From positions 310,001 to 374,000 of the forward strand of contig NZ_FNBZ01000003.1 in assembly GCF_900102525.1 (NCBI RefSeq): 64,000 nt of DNA, given 5' to 3'. Position numbers and translations under genes: made by a program. Under the pieces are notes generated by a model. The model was not told where the DNA came from and ran no database searches. It saw only the letters and a program-made list of their open reading frames with translations. Below, in pieces: positions 9,185-16,819 of the stretch. Position 1 is the first letter of the stretch, and each line of letters opens with the position of its first letter. Origin of the DNA: Allobosea robiniae (GTDB lineage Bacteria; Pseudomonadota; Alphaproteobacteria; Rhizobiales; Beijerinckiaceae).

Positions 9185-10182
9185 TGCGCCTGACGCGCCG
9201 CGCCGCGCTGGCAGGGCTCGGCGCGTTCGCGCTGCCCGCCGCCGCGCAGGCGATCGAGCAGACCCGCTTCCCCGTCGGGGTCTCGGCACGACCGATCGCG
9301 GCTTTCGAGCCGCGCCGGCCGGAGCAGCGCCGCTTTGGCGCGCTGCAATTCCGCAGCGGGCTCGTGCTCTCGTCCGGCCATCCGCGCTTCGGTGGATTTT
9401 CGGGGCTGGCGCGACTGAATGGCGGGCGCGATCTCGTCGCCATCACCGATCGCGGCTACTGGCTGACGGCGAAGGTCGCCTCCAATGGCGGCAAGCTCAC
9501 CGGGCTCGAGGAGGCCGAGATGGCGGCGATTCTCGGCGCCTCTGGGCGACCTCTGACCCGCTCCGGCCTCTTCGACACCGAGAGCCTCTGCATCCATGAT
9601 GGTACGGCTTACGTCGGGATCGAGCGCAAGCATGAGATCGCCCGCTTCGACTGGGCGCGCGATGGCGTCGAGGCGCGTGCACGGCCCGTGCCGGTGCCGC
9701 GTGAGTTCAAGCGCCTGCCGCGCAATCGCGGGCTGGAGGCGCTCGGCGTCATGCCTGTGGGGCCGCTGAAGGGCGCTCTCATCGCCATCGCCGAGCGTTC
9801 GGGCAAGGAGGACGAGCCGACGCTCGGTGCCATCCTTGGCGGCCCTCAGCCGGGCCTGTTCAAGCTCGCCCGGCATGACGGCTACGACATCACCGATCTC
9901 GCCTTCCTGCCTTCCGGCGACATGCTGGTGCTGGAGCGCTGGTACCAGCCGCTGCGCGGCGTCGGCATGCGGATCAGGCGAATCGCCGGGCGCGATATCC
10001 GGCCGGGGGCGCTGATCGGTGGTCAGCGCCTGATCGAGGCCGATCTCGGCTTCGAGATCGATAATATGGAAGGACTGTCGGTCCATCTGGAGGCGGGGCG
10101 GACGGTGCTGACCCTGATCTCGGACGACAATTTCTCGTTCCTGCAGCGCACGCTGCTGCTGGAGTTCGAGCTGCTTTCGTAG
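9184..10182 (+). CDS. Esterase-like activity of phytase family protein, exported
   Basis: This 332-residue protein begins with a signal peptide (LTRRAALAGLGAFALPAAAQA, with twin arginines that could direct it to Tat) and continues as a beta-propeller-like phytase/esterase domain. Recognisable pieces are FGGFSGLARLNGG, AITDRGYW, DTESLCIHDGTAYVGIER and the closing DNMEGLSVHLEAG and LISDDNFS motifs. The family is periplasmic and its substrate is unsettled. The ATG at 9184 shares one base with the cobT stop, so it ends the cobS-cobT transcript. The next feature is a palindromic intergenic repeat. Confidence 0.85.
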   Translation: MRLTRRAALAGLGAFALPAAAQAIEQTRFPVGVSARPIAAFEPRRPEQRRFGALQFRSGLVLSSGHPRFGGFSGLARLNGGRDLVAITDRGYWLTAKVASNGGKLTGLEEAEMAAILGASGRPLTRSGLFDTESLCIHDGTAYVGIERKHEIARFDWARDGVEARARPVPVPREFKRLPRNRGLEALGVMPVGPLKGALIAIAERSGKEDEPTLGAILGGPQPGLFKLARHDGYDITDLAFLPSGDMLVLERWYQPLRGVGMRIRRIAGRDIRPGALIGGQRLIEADLGFEIDNMEGLSVHLEAGRTVLTLISDDNFSFLQRTLLLEFELLS

Positions 10183-10187
10183 ACAGC

Positions 10188-10278
10188 GTCATGGTCGGGC
10201 TTGTCCCGACCATCCACGTCTTCGCTGTTCGAAAGCCGTGTTCAAGACATGGATGCTCGCCACAAGGGCGAGCATGAC
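10188..10278. repeat. Palindromic intergenic repeat, family A, copy 1
   Basis: This 91-base element has outer arms GTCATG and CATGAC. It contains one hairpin built on TGGTCGGG/CCCGACCA and another built on TGCTCGCC/GGGCGAGCA, with CACGTC and a degenerate GACATG between them. A near-identical element occurs at 20824-20913. It lies in a convergent gene junction after the esterase gene and before the rpmB terminator. Confidence 0.85.
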
Positions 10279-10297
10279 GGTTGAGCTCAGCTCAAAC

Positions 10298-10322
10298 GAA
10301 AAAAGCGGCCTTGCGGCCGCTT
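10298..10322 (-). terminator. Rho-independent terminator of rpmB
   Basis: Read on the minus strand, AGCGGCC and GGCCGCT pair around a GCAA loop and are followed by six T residues. It lies 26 bases beyond the rpmB stop. Confidence 0.85.
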
Positions 10323-10348
10323 CATTCAAACCCGGAAGGGCAAACCGC

Positions 10349-10636
10349 TCAGTTGGCGGTGAGCTTCTTCTCGAGGTCGCGCTTCAGGGTCAGCGCGCCG
10401 ACCGAGAGGTCGCCAGCCGCAGCCTTGAGCAGGAAGGCATCGAGACCGCCGCGATGCTCGACCGAGCGCAGGGCGTTGGCCGAAATGCGCAGGCGCACCG
10501 AACGGCCGAGCGCGTCCGACTGCAGCGTGACGTTCACGAGGTTCGGACGGAAGACGGTCTTCGTCTTGCGGTTCGAGTGGCTGACGAGGTGGCCGGTCTG
10601 GGTGGCTTTCCCGGTCAGTTCGCAACGGCGGGCCAT
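10349..10636 (-). CDS. rpmB: 50S ribosomal protein L28
   Basis: The 95-residue basic protein starts [22 protein letters not shown] and has the L28 core [15 protein letters not shown] and the end [12 protein letters not shown]. It is a component of the large ribosomal subunit. The ATG at 10636 gives the normal family length; an in-frame extension to 10714 lies in the leader and is not conserved in character. A promoter is readable at 10729-10757 and a strong terminator follows, so it is monocistronic. Confidence 0.97.
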   Translation of the reverse strand: MARRCELTGKATQTGHLVSHSNRKTKTVFRPNLVNVTLQSDALGRSVRLRISANALRSVEHRGGLDAFLLKAAAGDLSVGALTLKRDLEKKLTAN

Positions 10637-10728
10637 GATATCGTTCCTTACGTTCCCGGGGGCGCTCAAACAAAAAAACCGACACGTGACGTGCCGGCGA
10701 GCACCGGAAGTCAAATTGAAGTCGCGGT

Positions 10729-10757
10729 TCCATAGCCAAGGGCGCGGCTTGCGTCAA
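10729..10757 (-). promoter_or_regulatory. Sigma-70-type promoter of rpmB
   Basis: On the minus strand, TTGACG (10752-10757) and TATGGA (10729-10734) are separated by 17 bases. This gives a leader of roughly 85 bases before the rpmB start. Confidence 0.65.
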
Positions 10758-10923
10758 GGAAAACTCCGTTCGCCGTTCACATGGCCTTCAGCGTTAACGG
10801 GGTGTAAAGATCGGGGTCCGATGCTTCAATCGGTCGTTGCTTCGCCACAAGGGGAAGCCGGCCACGATTCGGGCCGATTCAGAGTGCATTCCGCACAGGA
10901 TCGCGCCGTTCCGGAGACAGTGG

Positions 10924-11736
10924 ATGAAGTCCGCCGCCGCATCGTCCCTTGCAGGCCTCGCCCTCGCCGCCTGTCTGGGCGCGAGCGCCGATGCAGCCTC
11001 GCTCGACGCGCGCTACGACGTTTCGCTCCTGGGAATCACCCTGGGGACGGCGAGCCTCAGCGGCGGCATCGACAATTCCGGCTACAAGCTCGACATCACT
11101 GCCAAGCTGACGGGAATCGCCGGTGGCGTCACCGGCGGGCGCGGCTCGGGCGCGGCGACAGGCGCCCTTGTCGGCGGCAGGCTTGCGCCGAAGACCTTCG
11201 CTGTGAGCTCCGCCAATTCCAGTGAGAGCCGGACCGTCCGCATGGCGCTTGCCGAGGGCGCCGTCGCCGGCATCGATATCGAGCCGCCGATCGACGAGAA
11301 GCCCGATCGCGTGCCGCTCAACGAGAGCCACAAGCGCAATATCGTCGATCCCCTCAGTGCCTTCCTGATGCCGGTCACCGGCAAGAGCAAGGACGCCGCC
11401 TGCAACCGCACGCTGCCGATCTTCGACGGCGCGGCGCGCTACGACATCAAGCTCTCGAGCGCCGGCACCCGCAACGTCAAGCTCGAAGGCTATAGCGGCC
11501 CGGTCTCGATCTGCCAGGCGCGCTTCGTCCCGATCGCCGGCCACCGCGCGCTCAGGCCCAGCACCAAGTTCATGGCCGAGAACCGGGACATCTCGGCCTG
11601 GCTCGCGCCGATCGCCGGCACCGATGTGATGGTGCCGGTGCGCATCTCCGTGAAGACGATGATCGGCACGGCCGTGATCGAAGCTTCCAGATTCAAGGTC
11701 GATCCCGGCGTGACCGCCAGCGCTGCGCGGAATTGA
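10924..11736 (+). CDS. DUF3108 domain-containing exported protein
   Basis: The 270-residue protein has an N-terminal signal sequence (about 25 residues). The LAAC tetrapeptide inside it could be read as a lipobox, but cleavage after the following ADAA is equally plausible. The mature part (ARYDVSLLGITLGTASLSG onward, with a late IAGHRALRPSTKFMAENRDISAWLAP stretch split near residues 205-230) is the beta-rich DUF3108 fold of periplasmic proteins. The function is unknown. The start at 10924 is preceded by a CGGAGA ribosome site; upstream in-frame codons lack one. It sits divergently from rpmB. Confidence 0.8.
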   Translation: MKSAAASSLAGLALAACLGASADAASLDARYDVSLLGITLGTASLSGGIDNSGYKLDITAKLTGIAGGVTGGRGSGAATGALVGGRLAPKTFAVSSANSSESRTVRMALAEGAVAGIDIEPPIDEKPDRVPLNESHKRNIVDPLSAFLMPVTGKSKDAACNRTLPIFDGAARYDIKLSSAGTRNVKLEGYSGPVSICQARFVPIAGHRALRPSTKFMAENRDISAWLAPIAGTDVMVPVRISVKTMIGTAVIEASRFKVDPGVTASAARN

Positions 11737-11745
11737 GGCCGGGCC

Positions 11746-12078
11746 TCAGGGCGCGCGCTTGACGCCCTGATCGTCCTCGAAGACCGGCCGGAAGAACGAG
11801 CGCTCATAACTGATGATGAAACGCTCCTTCTCGTTCATCGCGAAGGCTGCCTGGCATTCGGGATCGGCGAAGGAGCGCTTGCGGTAATCCTCATAAGCCG
11901 CGAGCGACGGGAAGCTGAACATGGCGAGCGCCACGTTCGAGACGCCTTCCGACGGCATGAAGTAGCCGTGGTGCTTGCCGCCGAACTTTTCGACCAGCCG
12001 GATCCAGAGCTTGCCATAGGCCTCGAAGGCTTCGAGCTTATGCGGATCGATGACGTAGCGCAGATAGCAGGTGACCAT
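11746..12078 (-). CDS. NIPSNAP family protein
   Basis: The 110-residue protein is a single ferredoxin-like (dimeric alpha/beta barrel) domain of the NIPSNAP type: CYLRYVIDPHKLEAFEAYGKLW near the start, then HHGYFMPSEG, and the family's closing SYERSFFRPV. Members are small, often uncharacterised, cytoplasmic proteins. The start (12078) lies two bases beyond the stop of the aminotransferase gene, so the two are almost certainly co-transcribed. It converges on the DUF3108 gene with 9 bases between stops. Confidence 0.85.
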   Translation of the reverse strand: MVTCYLRYVIDPHKLEAFEAYGKLWIRLVEKFGGKHHGYFMPSEGVSNVALAMFSFPSLAAYEDYRKRSFADPECQAAFAMNEKERFIISYERSFFRPVFEDDQGVKRAP

Positions 12079-12080
12079 GG

Positions 12081-13265
12081 TCAGGCCGCCTTCGCCGTGC
12101 TGAGGAAGGTCTTCATCCGCTCCAGCGCCTTCTCGATGTTCTCCAGCGAGTTGGCATAGGACAGGCGGATATAGCCCTCGCCGTGGACGCCGAAATCGGG
12201 GCCGCCGATGGTGGCGACGCCGGTTTCCTCCAGCAGGGCCGAGGCCAGCTTCTTCGCCTTCCAGCCGGTCTGCGAGACGTTCGGGAAGGCGTAGAACGCG
12301 CCCCGGGGCTCGATGCAGGAGACGCCGGGCAGGCCGTTCAATCCCTTGACCACCGCCTTCCGGCGCCGGTCGAACTCCGCCAGCATCATGTGCACCGCGT
12401 CCTGCGGACCGGTGAGTGCCGCCAGGCCAGCCCATTGCGCGGGGGCGTTGACGCAGGAATGCGAATTCACCGCGAGCTTGCGGGCATTGTCGAGCAGGGG
12501 CTTCGGCCAGACCGAATAGCCGAGCCGCCAGCCGGTCATCGCATAGGTCTTGGACCAGCCGTTGAGCAGGATCAGCCGGTCGCGGATTTCCGGATAGCTG
12601 AGAAGGCAGACATGCTTCTCGCCGTCATAGACCATCTGGTCGTAGATCTCGTCGGACATGATCGCGACGTCGGGAAACGCCGCCAAGCCGGCGACGAGCT
12701 TGTCGATCTCGGCCTTGGGCGTGACGCCGCCGGTCGGGTTGGCCGGCGAGTTGATGATCAGCAGCCGGGTCTTCGGCGTGATCAGCGCCAGCGTCTCCTC
12801 GGCGGAGAAGGCGAATCCGTTCTCCTCGCGGATCGGCACCGGGACCGGCGTCGCGCCGGTATACTCGATCATCGAGCGATAGATCGGGAAGCCGGGGTCC
12901 GGATAGAGAATCTCGGCGCCGGGCTCGCCGAACATCAGGATCGCCATGAACATGGTGACCTTGCCGCCGGGCACGATCATCACGCTCTCGGGCGAGACCT
13001 CGACCGCGAAGCGCTTGTGCAGGTCGGCGGTGACCGCCTCGCGCAGGGGCAGGATGCCGTTGGCGGGGGTGTAACCGTGATGACCGTCACGCAGCGCCTT
13101 CACCGCGGCTTCGACGATGTGGTCGGGCGTCGAAAAATCCGGCTGGCCGATGCCGAGATTGATGATGTCCTTGCCCTGGCGCTGCAATTCGGTGGCGCGG
13201 GCCAGCACGGCGAAGGCGTTTTCCTCGCCGATGCGGGAGAAGGAGGGGACGACGTGAAGGGTCAT
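12081..13265 (-). CDS. PLP-dependent class I/II aminotransferase (aspartate-aminotransferase-like)
   Basis: The 394-residue fold-type I enzyme has the substrate-end motif INLGIGQPDFSTPDHI, the NSPANPTGG aspartate-aminotransferase signature, the SDEIYDQMVYDG segment and the PLP lysine in SKTYAMTGWRLG near residue 237. It probably transaminates an amino acid with 2-oxoglutarate, but the exact substrate cannot be read. The ATG at 13265 gives normal family length; the frame extends to 13370 without supporting sequence. It leads a two-gene unit with the NIPSNAP gene and is divergent from the dehydratase gene. Confidence 0.9.
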   Translation of the reverse strand: MTLHVVPSFSRIGEENAFAVLARATELQRQGKDIINLGIGQPDFSTPDHIVEAAVKALRDGHHGYTPANGILPLREAVTADLHKRFAVEVSPESVMIVPGGKVTMFMAILMFGEPGAEILYPDPGFPIYRSMIEYTGATPVPVPIREENGFAFSAEETLALITPKTRLLIINSPANPTGGVTPKAEIDKLVAGLAAFPDVAIMSDEIYDQMVYDGEKHVCLLSYPEIRDRLILLNGWSKTYAMTGWRLGYSVWPKPLLDNARKLAVNSHSCVNAPAQWAGLAALTGPQDAVHMMLAEFDRRRKAVVKGLNGLPGVSCIEPRGAFYAFPNVSQTGWKAKKLASALLEETGVATIGGPDFGVHGEGYIRLSYANSLENIEKALERMKTFLSTAKAA

Positions 13266-13367
13266 GGCGCGTTTCCTCGGGCAGCGTTGGCATGAAGCCG
13301 GCTGCGCCTGTCTTGGCGCCAAACCGGCGCGGCTGGCAAGCGCGGGCGGCGCATTCCGGGATTGTTG

Positions 13368-13385
13368 CATGCTGCATACAGCATG
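13368..13385. promoter_or_regulatory. Perfect inverted repeat, candidate operator in a divergent promoter
   Basis: CATGCTG-CATA-CAGCATG lies in the 255-base gap between the divergent aminotransferase and dehydratase genes. The form resembles GntR-type operators. The regulator is not identified. Confidence 0.4.
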
Positions 13386-13454
13386 ATTAAATAGTATGAC
13401 TATCAGCCAGATTGGGCCTTGCCGAGCCGCAGGCGATGGGCATGATGGCTAGTC

Positions 13455-13467
13455 TCAAATCGTTTGA
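13455..13467. promoter_or_regulatory. LacI-like operator half of a two-site motif
   Basis: TCAAA-TCG-TTTGA is an inverted repeat 53 bases upstream of the dehydratase start. Its core AAATCGTTT recurs, reverse-complemented, just before the gene at 15657. Confidence 0.35.
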
Positions 13468-13520
13468 ATGTGAGATCGGCAAGCGGCCGCCAGCGCCGCG
13501 CCGAACGAGAGGAAACGAGG

Positions 13521-15341
13521 ATGGCCAAGGCACCCGGCAAGAAATCCGTTCGGCGCATCAAGCCCGAGCAGTTGCGCTCGAAGGCATGGTTCGACAATCC
13601 CGACAACGCCGACATGACCGCGCTCTATATCGAGCGCACGATGAATTTCGGCTTGTCGCGGGAAGAACTGCAATCGGGTCGGCCGATCATCGGCATCGCC
13701 CAGACCGGCTCGGACATCGCGCCCTGCAACCGGCATCATATCGAACTCGCCTCGCGCGTCCGCGACGGCATCCGCGAGATGGGCGGCGTGCCCTTCGAGT
13801 TCCCGATCCATCCGATCCAGGAAACCTGCAAGCGGCCGACCGCGGCGCTCGACCGCAACCTGCAATATCTCTCGCTGGTGGAGATCCTCTACGGCTATCC
13901 GCTCGACGGCGTCGTGCTGACGACCGGCTGCGACAAGACCACGCCGGCCCAGATCATGGCGGCCGCGACGGTCGACATCCCGGCGATCGCGCTGCCGGGT
14001 GGGCCGATGCTGAACGGCTCCTTCCGCGGCGAGCGCACCGGCTCGGGCACGATCGTCTGGAAGGCGCGCCAGATGATGGCGGCCGGCGAGATCGACTATA
14101 AGGGCTTCGTCGACCTCGTTGCCTCGTCGGCACCTTCCGCCGGCCATTGCAATACGATGGGCACGGCCTCGACGATGAACTCGCTGGCCGAGGCGATGGG
14201 CATGACGCTGCCCGGCGCCGCCGCGATCCCCGCGCCCTATCGCGACCGCTACGAGATGGCCTATCTCACCGGCAAGCGCATCGTCGAGATGGTCTGGGAG
14301 AACCTGATCCCCTCGAAGATCCTGACCCGCGAGGCGTTCGAGAACACCATCGTCATCAATTCGGCGATCGGCGGCTCGACCAACGCGCCCGTCCATGTCA
14401 ACGCCATCGCCAAGCATATCGGCGTCAAGCTCGACAACGAGGACTGGACCAAGGTCGGCTACGACATCCCGCTGCTGGTGAACCTGCAGCCGGCCGGCGA
14501 GTATCTCGGCGAGGACTACTATCGCGCCGGCGGCCTGCCTGCCGTGATCGCGGAGCTGATCGAGAAGGGCAAGCTCAAGCCCGCGATCACCGCCAACGGG
14601 CGGACGCTGGAAGAGAACTGCAAGGGCGCCTTCTCGATCGCCCGCGAGGTGATCAAGAGCTACGACCAGCCGATGAAGGCCCAGTCGGGCTTCCTCAACC
14701 TCTCCGGCAACCTGTTCGATTCCGCGATCATGAAGACCAGCGTGATCACGCCGGAATTCCGCAAGCGCTATCTGGAGAACCCGAAGGACCCGATGGCCTT
14801 CGAGGGCCGCGCCATCGTCTTCGACGGGCCGGAGGACTATCACCACCGCATCGACGATCCGGCGCTCGCCATCGACGAGCACTGCATCCTGTTCATCCGG
14901 GGCGTCGGGCCGATCGGGTATCCGGGCGCGGCCGAGGTCGTGAACATGCGGCCGCCGGACTACCTGATCAAGAAGGGCATCACCGCGCTCGCCTGCGTCG
15001 GCGACGGGCGCCAGTCCGGCACCTCGGGTTCGCCCTCGATCCTCAACGCCTCGCCGGAAGCGGCGACCGGCGGCGGGCTCGCGCTGCTCAAGATGGGCGA
15101 CAAGGTCCGCATCGACCTGAAGAAGCGCACCGCCAACATCCTGATCTCGGATGAGGAGCTGGCCGAGCGCAAGGCGGCGTTCAAGGCTTCGGGCGGCTAC
15201 AAGTATCCGAAGAGCCAGACGCCCTGGCAGGAGATCCAGCGCAAGATCGTCGACGAACTCTCCGAGGGCATGGTCCTCAAGCCGGCGGTCAAGTACCAGA
15301 AGATCCACAAGAAGTTCGGCATTCCGCGCGACAACCACTGA
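13521..15341 (+). CDS. IlvD/Edd family dehydratase, probably sugar-acid (xylonate/arabonate-type)
   Basis: The 606-residue iron-sulfur dehydratase has the expected cluster cysteines in APCNRHH (near residue 69), [11 protein letters not shown] (near 137) and [13 protein letters not shown] (near 210). It also has the C-terminal [16 protein letters not shown] motif. The family includes dihydroxyacid dehydratase, phosphogluconate dehydratase and sugar-acid dehydratases. The [22 protein letters not shown]-terminal style and the neighbours (SDR, DenD pair) favour a sugar-acid dehydratase. The start at 13521 has GAGGAAACGAGG upstream. Substrate assignment is inference. Confidence 0.85.
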   Translation: MAKAPGKKSVRRIKPEQLRSKAWFDNPDNADMTALYIERTMNFGLSREELQSGRPIIGIAQTGSDIAPCNRHHIELASRVRDGIREMGGVPFEFPIHPIQETCKRPTAALDRNLQYLSLVEILYGYPLDGVVLTTGCDKTTPAQIMAAATVDIPAIALPGGPMLNGSFRGERTGSGTIVWKARQMMAAGEIDYKGFVDLVASSAPSAGHCNTMGTASTMNSLAEAMGMTLPGAAAIPAPYRDRYEMAYLTGKRIVEMVWENLIPSKILTREAFENTIVINSAIGGSTNAPVHVNAIAKHIGVKLDNEDWTKVGYDIPLLVNLQPAGEYLGEDYYRAGGLPAVIAELIEKGKLKPAITANGRTLEENCKGAFSIAREVIKSYDQPMKAQSGFLNLSGNLFDSAIMKTSVITPEFRKRYLENPKDPMAFEGRAIVFDGPEDYHHRIDDPALAIDEHCILFIRGVGPIGYPGAAEVVNMRPPDYLIKKGITALACVGDGRQSGTSGSPSILNASPEAATGGGLALLKMGDKVRIDLKKRTANILISDEELAERKAAFKASGGYKYPKSQTPWQEIQRKIVDELSEGMVLKPAVKYQKIHKKFGIPRDNH

Positions 15342-15361
15342 GGGGATGTCGCGTTTGAAAG

Positions 15362-15498
15362 GTGTCATCCCGTGCGCGCTGCGGCATGTAATGCCGCGGC
15401 GCAGACACGGGACCGTCACCCGATAAAGGCGCCCTTGCTTCGTACGATTCCGCATCTGCGCAGCGGCACTTCGCGCCGCGGCGCGTGCGGGATGACAC
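15362..15498. repeat. Palindromic intergenic repeat, family C
   Basis: The left arm begins GTGTCATCCCGTGCGCGC and the right arm ends GCGCGTGCGGGATGACAC, giving long inverted termini. Inside are further small hairpins (GCGGCATG...ATGCCGC). The form is that of REP/BIME-like elements of Hyphomicrobiales genomes. One copy was seen here. Confidence 0.7.
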
Positions 15499-15638
15499 GC
15501 GGCACTGGCGCTTTCCCGTTGCCGGCGCCACCCACGCCATTCCGCCCGCGCATCGGCGTTCGCTGCGCGACGCGCGCCCAACGGGGCTGACAAACGATAC
15601 GACCCTCGACACTATGGCAGTCGTTCGTTCCGCCTCCA

Positions 15639-15654
15639 TTTGAAACGATTTAAA
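15639..15654. promoter_or_regulatory. Second LacI-like operator motif
   Basis: TTTGAAACGATTTAAA ends two bases before the start codon at 15657 and shares the 9-mer AAACGATTT with the reverse complement of the site at 13455-13467. Confidence 0.35.
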
Positions 15655-15656
15655 CC

Positions 15657-16496
15657 ATGGCACAGAGCCCGCAGGTCGAAGCCTTCCGCAAGCTCCACGA
15701 GGCCGGCTGCTTCGTGATGCCCAATCCCTGGGATCTCGGCTCGGCCCGCTGGCTGCGCGGGCAGGGCTTCAAGGCGCTGGCGACGACGAGCGCCGGCTAT
15801 GCCTTCACGCAGGGGCGCGCCGACCAGGACGTGCCGCGCGACATGATGCTGGCCCACATCGCCGAGATCGTGAAGGCGGTGCCCGACCTGCCGGTCAATG
15901 CCGATTTCGAGAACGGCTATGCCGACACGCCTGACGGCGTCGCCGCCAACGTCAAGCTCTGCGTCGCGACCGGCGTCGCAGGCTTGTCGATCGAGGATGC
16001 GACCGGGCGCCAGGACGCGCCGCTCTATCCGTTCGAGCTCGCGGTCGAGCGGATCAAGGCGGCGCGCAAGGCGATCGACGAGACCGGCTCCGGCGTCGTG
16101 CTGACGGCGCGGGCCGAGTGCTTCCTGACCGGTCATCCCGAGCCGCTGAAGGAATCGGTACGGCGGATCGAGGCCTATGCCGCGGCGGGTGCCGACGTGC
16201 TCTATGCGCCCGGCCCGAAGACCCCGGCCGATATCGGAGCCATCGTCGCTGCGGCCGGCGGCAAGCCCGTGAACACGCTGATCTACGGCGATTTCGGGCT
16301 TTCCGTGCCTGAAATCGCGGCGACCGGTACGCGGCGCATCTCGATCGGCGGGGCGCTGGCGCGGGCGGCCTGGGCCGCCTTCATCGAGGCGACGCGGCTG
16401 ATCGCGGAGGAGGGCAGCTTCAAGGGCTTCGCCGGCAACGGCGCCTCGGCGCCCCTGAATCCGTTCTTCACCAAAGACCTCGCGGAGCGCTCATGA
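15657..16496 (+). CDS. Isocitrate lyase/PEP mutase superfamily enzyme
   Basis: The 279-residue TIM-barrel protein has the superfamily motifs NPWDLGSARWL, VNADFENGYADTP (metal-binding), GLSIEDATG and LTARAECFLTGH. The group includes carboxyvinyl-carboxyphosphonate phosphorylmutase-like enzymes, oxaloacetate decarboxylase-like enzymes and 2-methylisocitrate lyases, so the reaction is not fixed by sequence. The ATG at 15657 has no clear purine-rich ribosome site; an operator-like palindrome sits there instead. The stop overlaps the next start (ATGA), coupling it to the small downstream gene. Confidence 0.85.
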   Translation: MAQSPQVEAFRKLHEAGCFVMPNPWDLGSARWLRGQGFKALATTSAGYAFTQGRADQDVPRDMMLAHIAEIVKAVPDLPVNADFENGYADTPDGVAANVKLCVATGVAGLSIEDATGRQDAPLYPFELAVERIKAARKAIDETGSGVVLTARAECFLTGHPEPLKESVRRIEAYAAAGADVLYAPGPKTPADIGAIVAAAGGKPVNTLIYGDFGLSVPEIAATGTRRISIGGALARAAWAAFIEATRLIAEEGSFKGFAGNGASAPLNPFFTKDLAERS

Positions 16497-16819
16497 GCGG
16501 CACGCTGCTGATCGCGCCGGAATGGCTCGGGCTCAGCGGCCTCTGGCAGATCGACGCCAAGGGCAAGCGTCGGGCGGTCGACGCCGAGGATGTCGGGCTC
16601 TCCGAGGCGGTTGCGGACCGGCTCGAAGCCTGGATGGATGCCTTCGACGCGATCTATGACGAGGATGAACCGGCGGCTTCCGATTTCAGCGACGCGGTCG
16701 AGCGGCTGGCCTGGGAAGCGGAAGGCGCAGCGCTCGCCCATGCCATTGCGGGAGAACTCGGAGCGGGCTGGGAGATCCGGCTCGACCTCGCCGGCTGGAA
16801 GGGGAAGGAAGCATCATGA
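16493..16819 (+). CDS. Small acidic protein of unknown function
   Basis: I do not recognise a family for this 108-residue protein. It is acidic, tryptophan-rich (WLGLSGLW near the start, WMDAF, LAGWKG at the end), probably mostly helical, and has no signal peptide or membrane segment. Both ends overlap neighbours by 4 bases (ATGA), so it is firmly embedded in an operon between the PEP-mutase-fold gene and the double GNAT gene. That tight coupling supports it as a real coding gene. Confidence 0.75.
   Translation: MSGTLLIAPEWLGLSGLWQIDAKGKRRAVDAEDVGLSEAVADRLEAWMDAFDAIYDEDEPAASDFSDAVERLAWEAEGAALAHAIAGELGAGWEIRLDLAGWKGKEAS

Larger units (their letters stand above)
15342..15656. other. 315-base intergenic gap holding a palindromic repeat
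   Basis: Most of the gap is the family C repeat (15362-15498). The right end carries an operator-like site at 15639-15654 directly before the next start. I see no other gene or terminator. Confidence 0.6.

Noticed and set aside
13455..15593. 712-codon open frame on the minus strand
   Set aside because: It is the antisense of the IlvD/Edd dehydratase; composition (Arg, Asp, His, Val-Leu blocks) is typical of a mirror frame.
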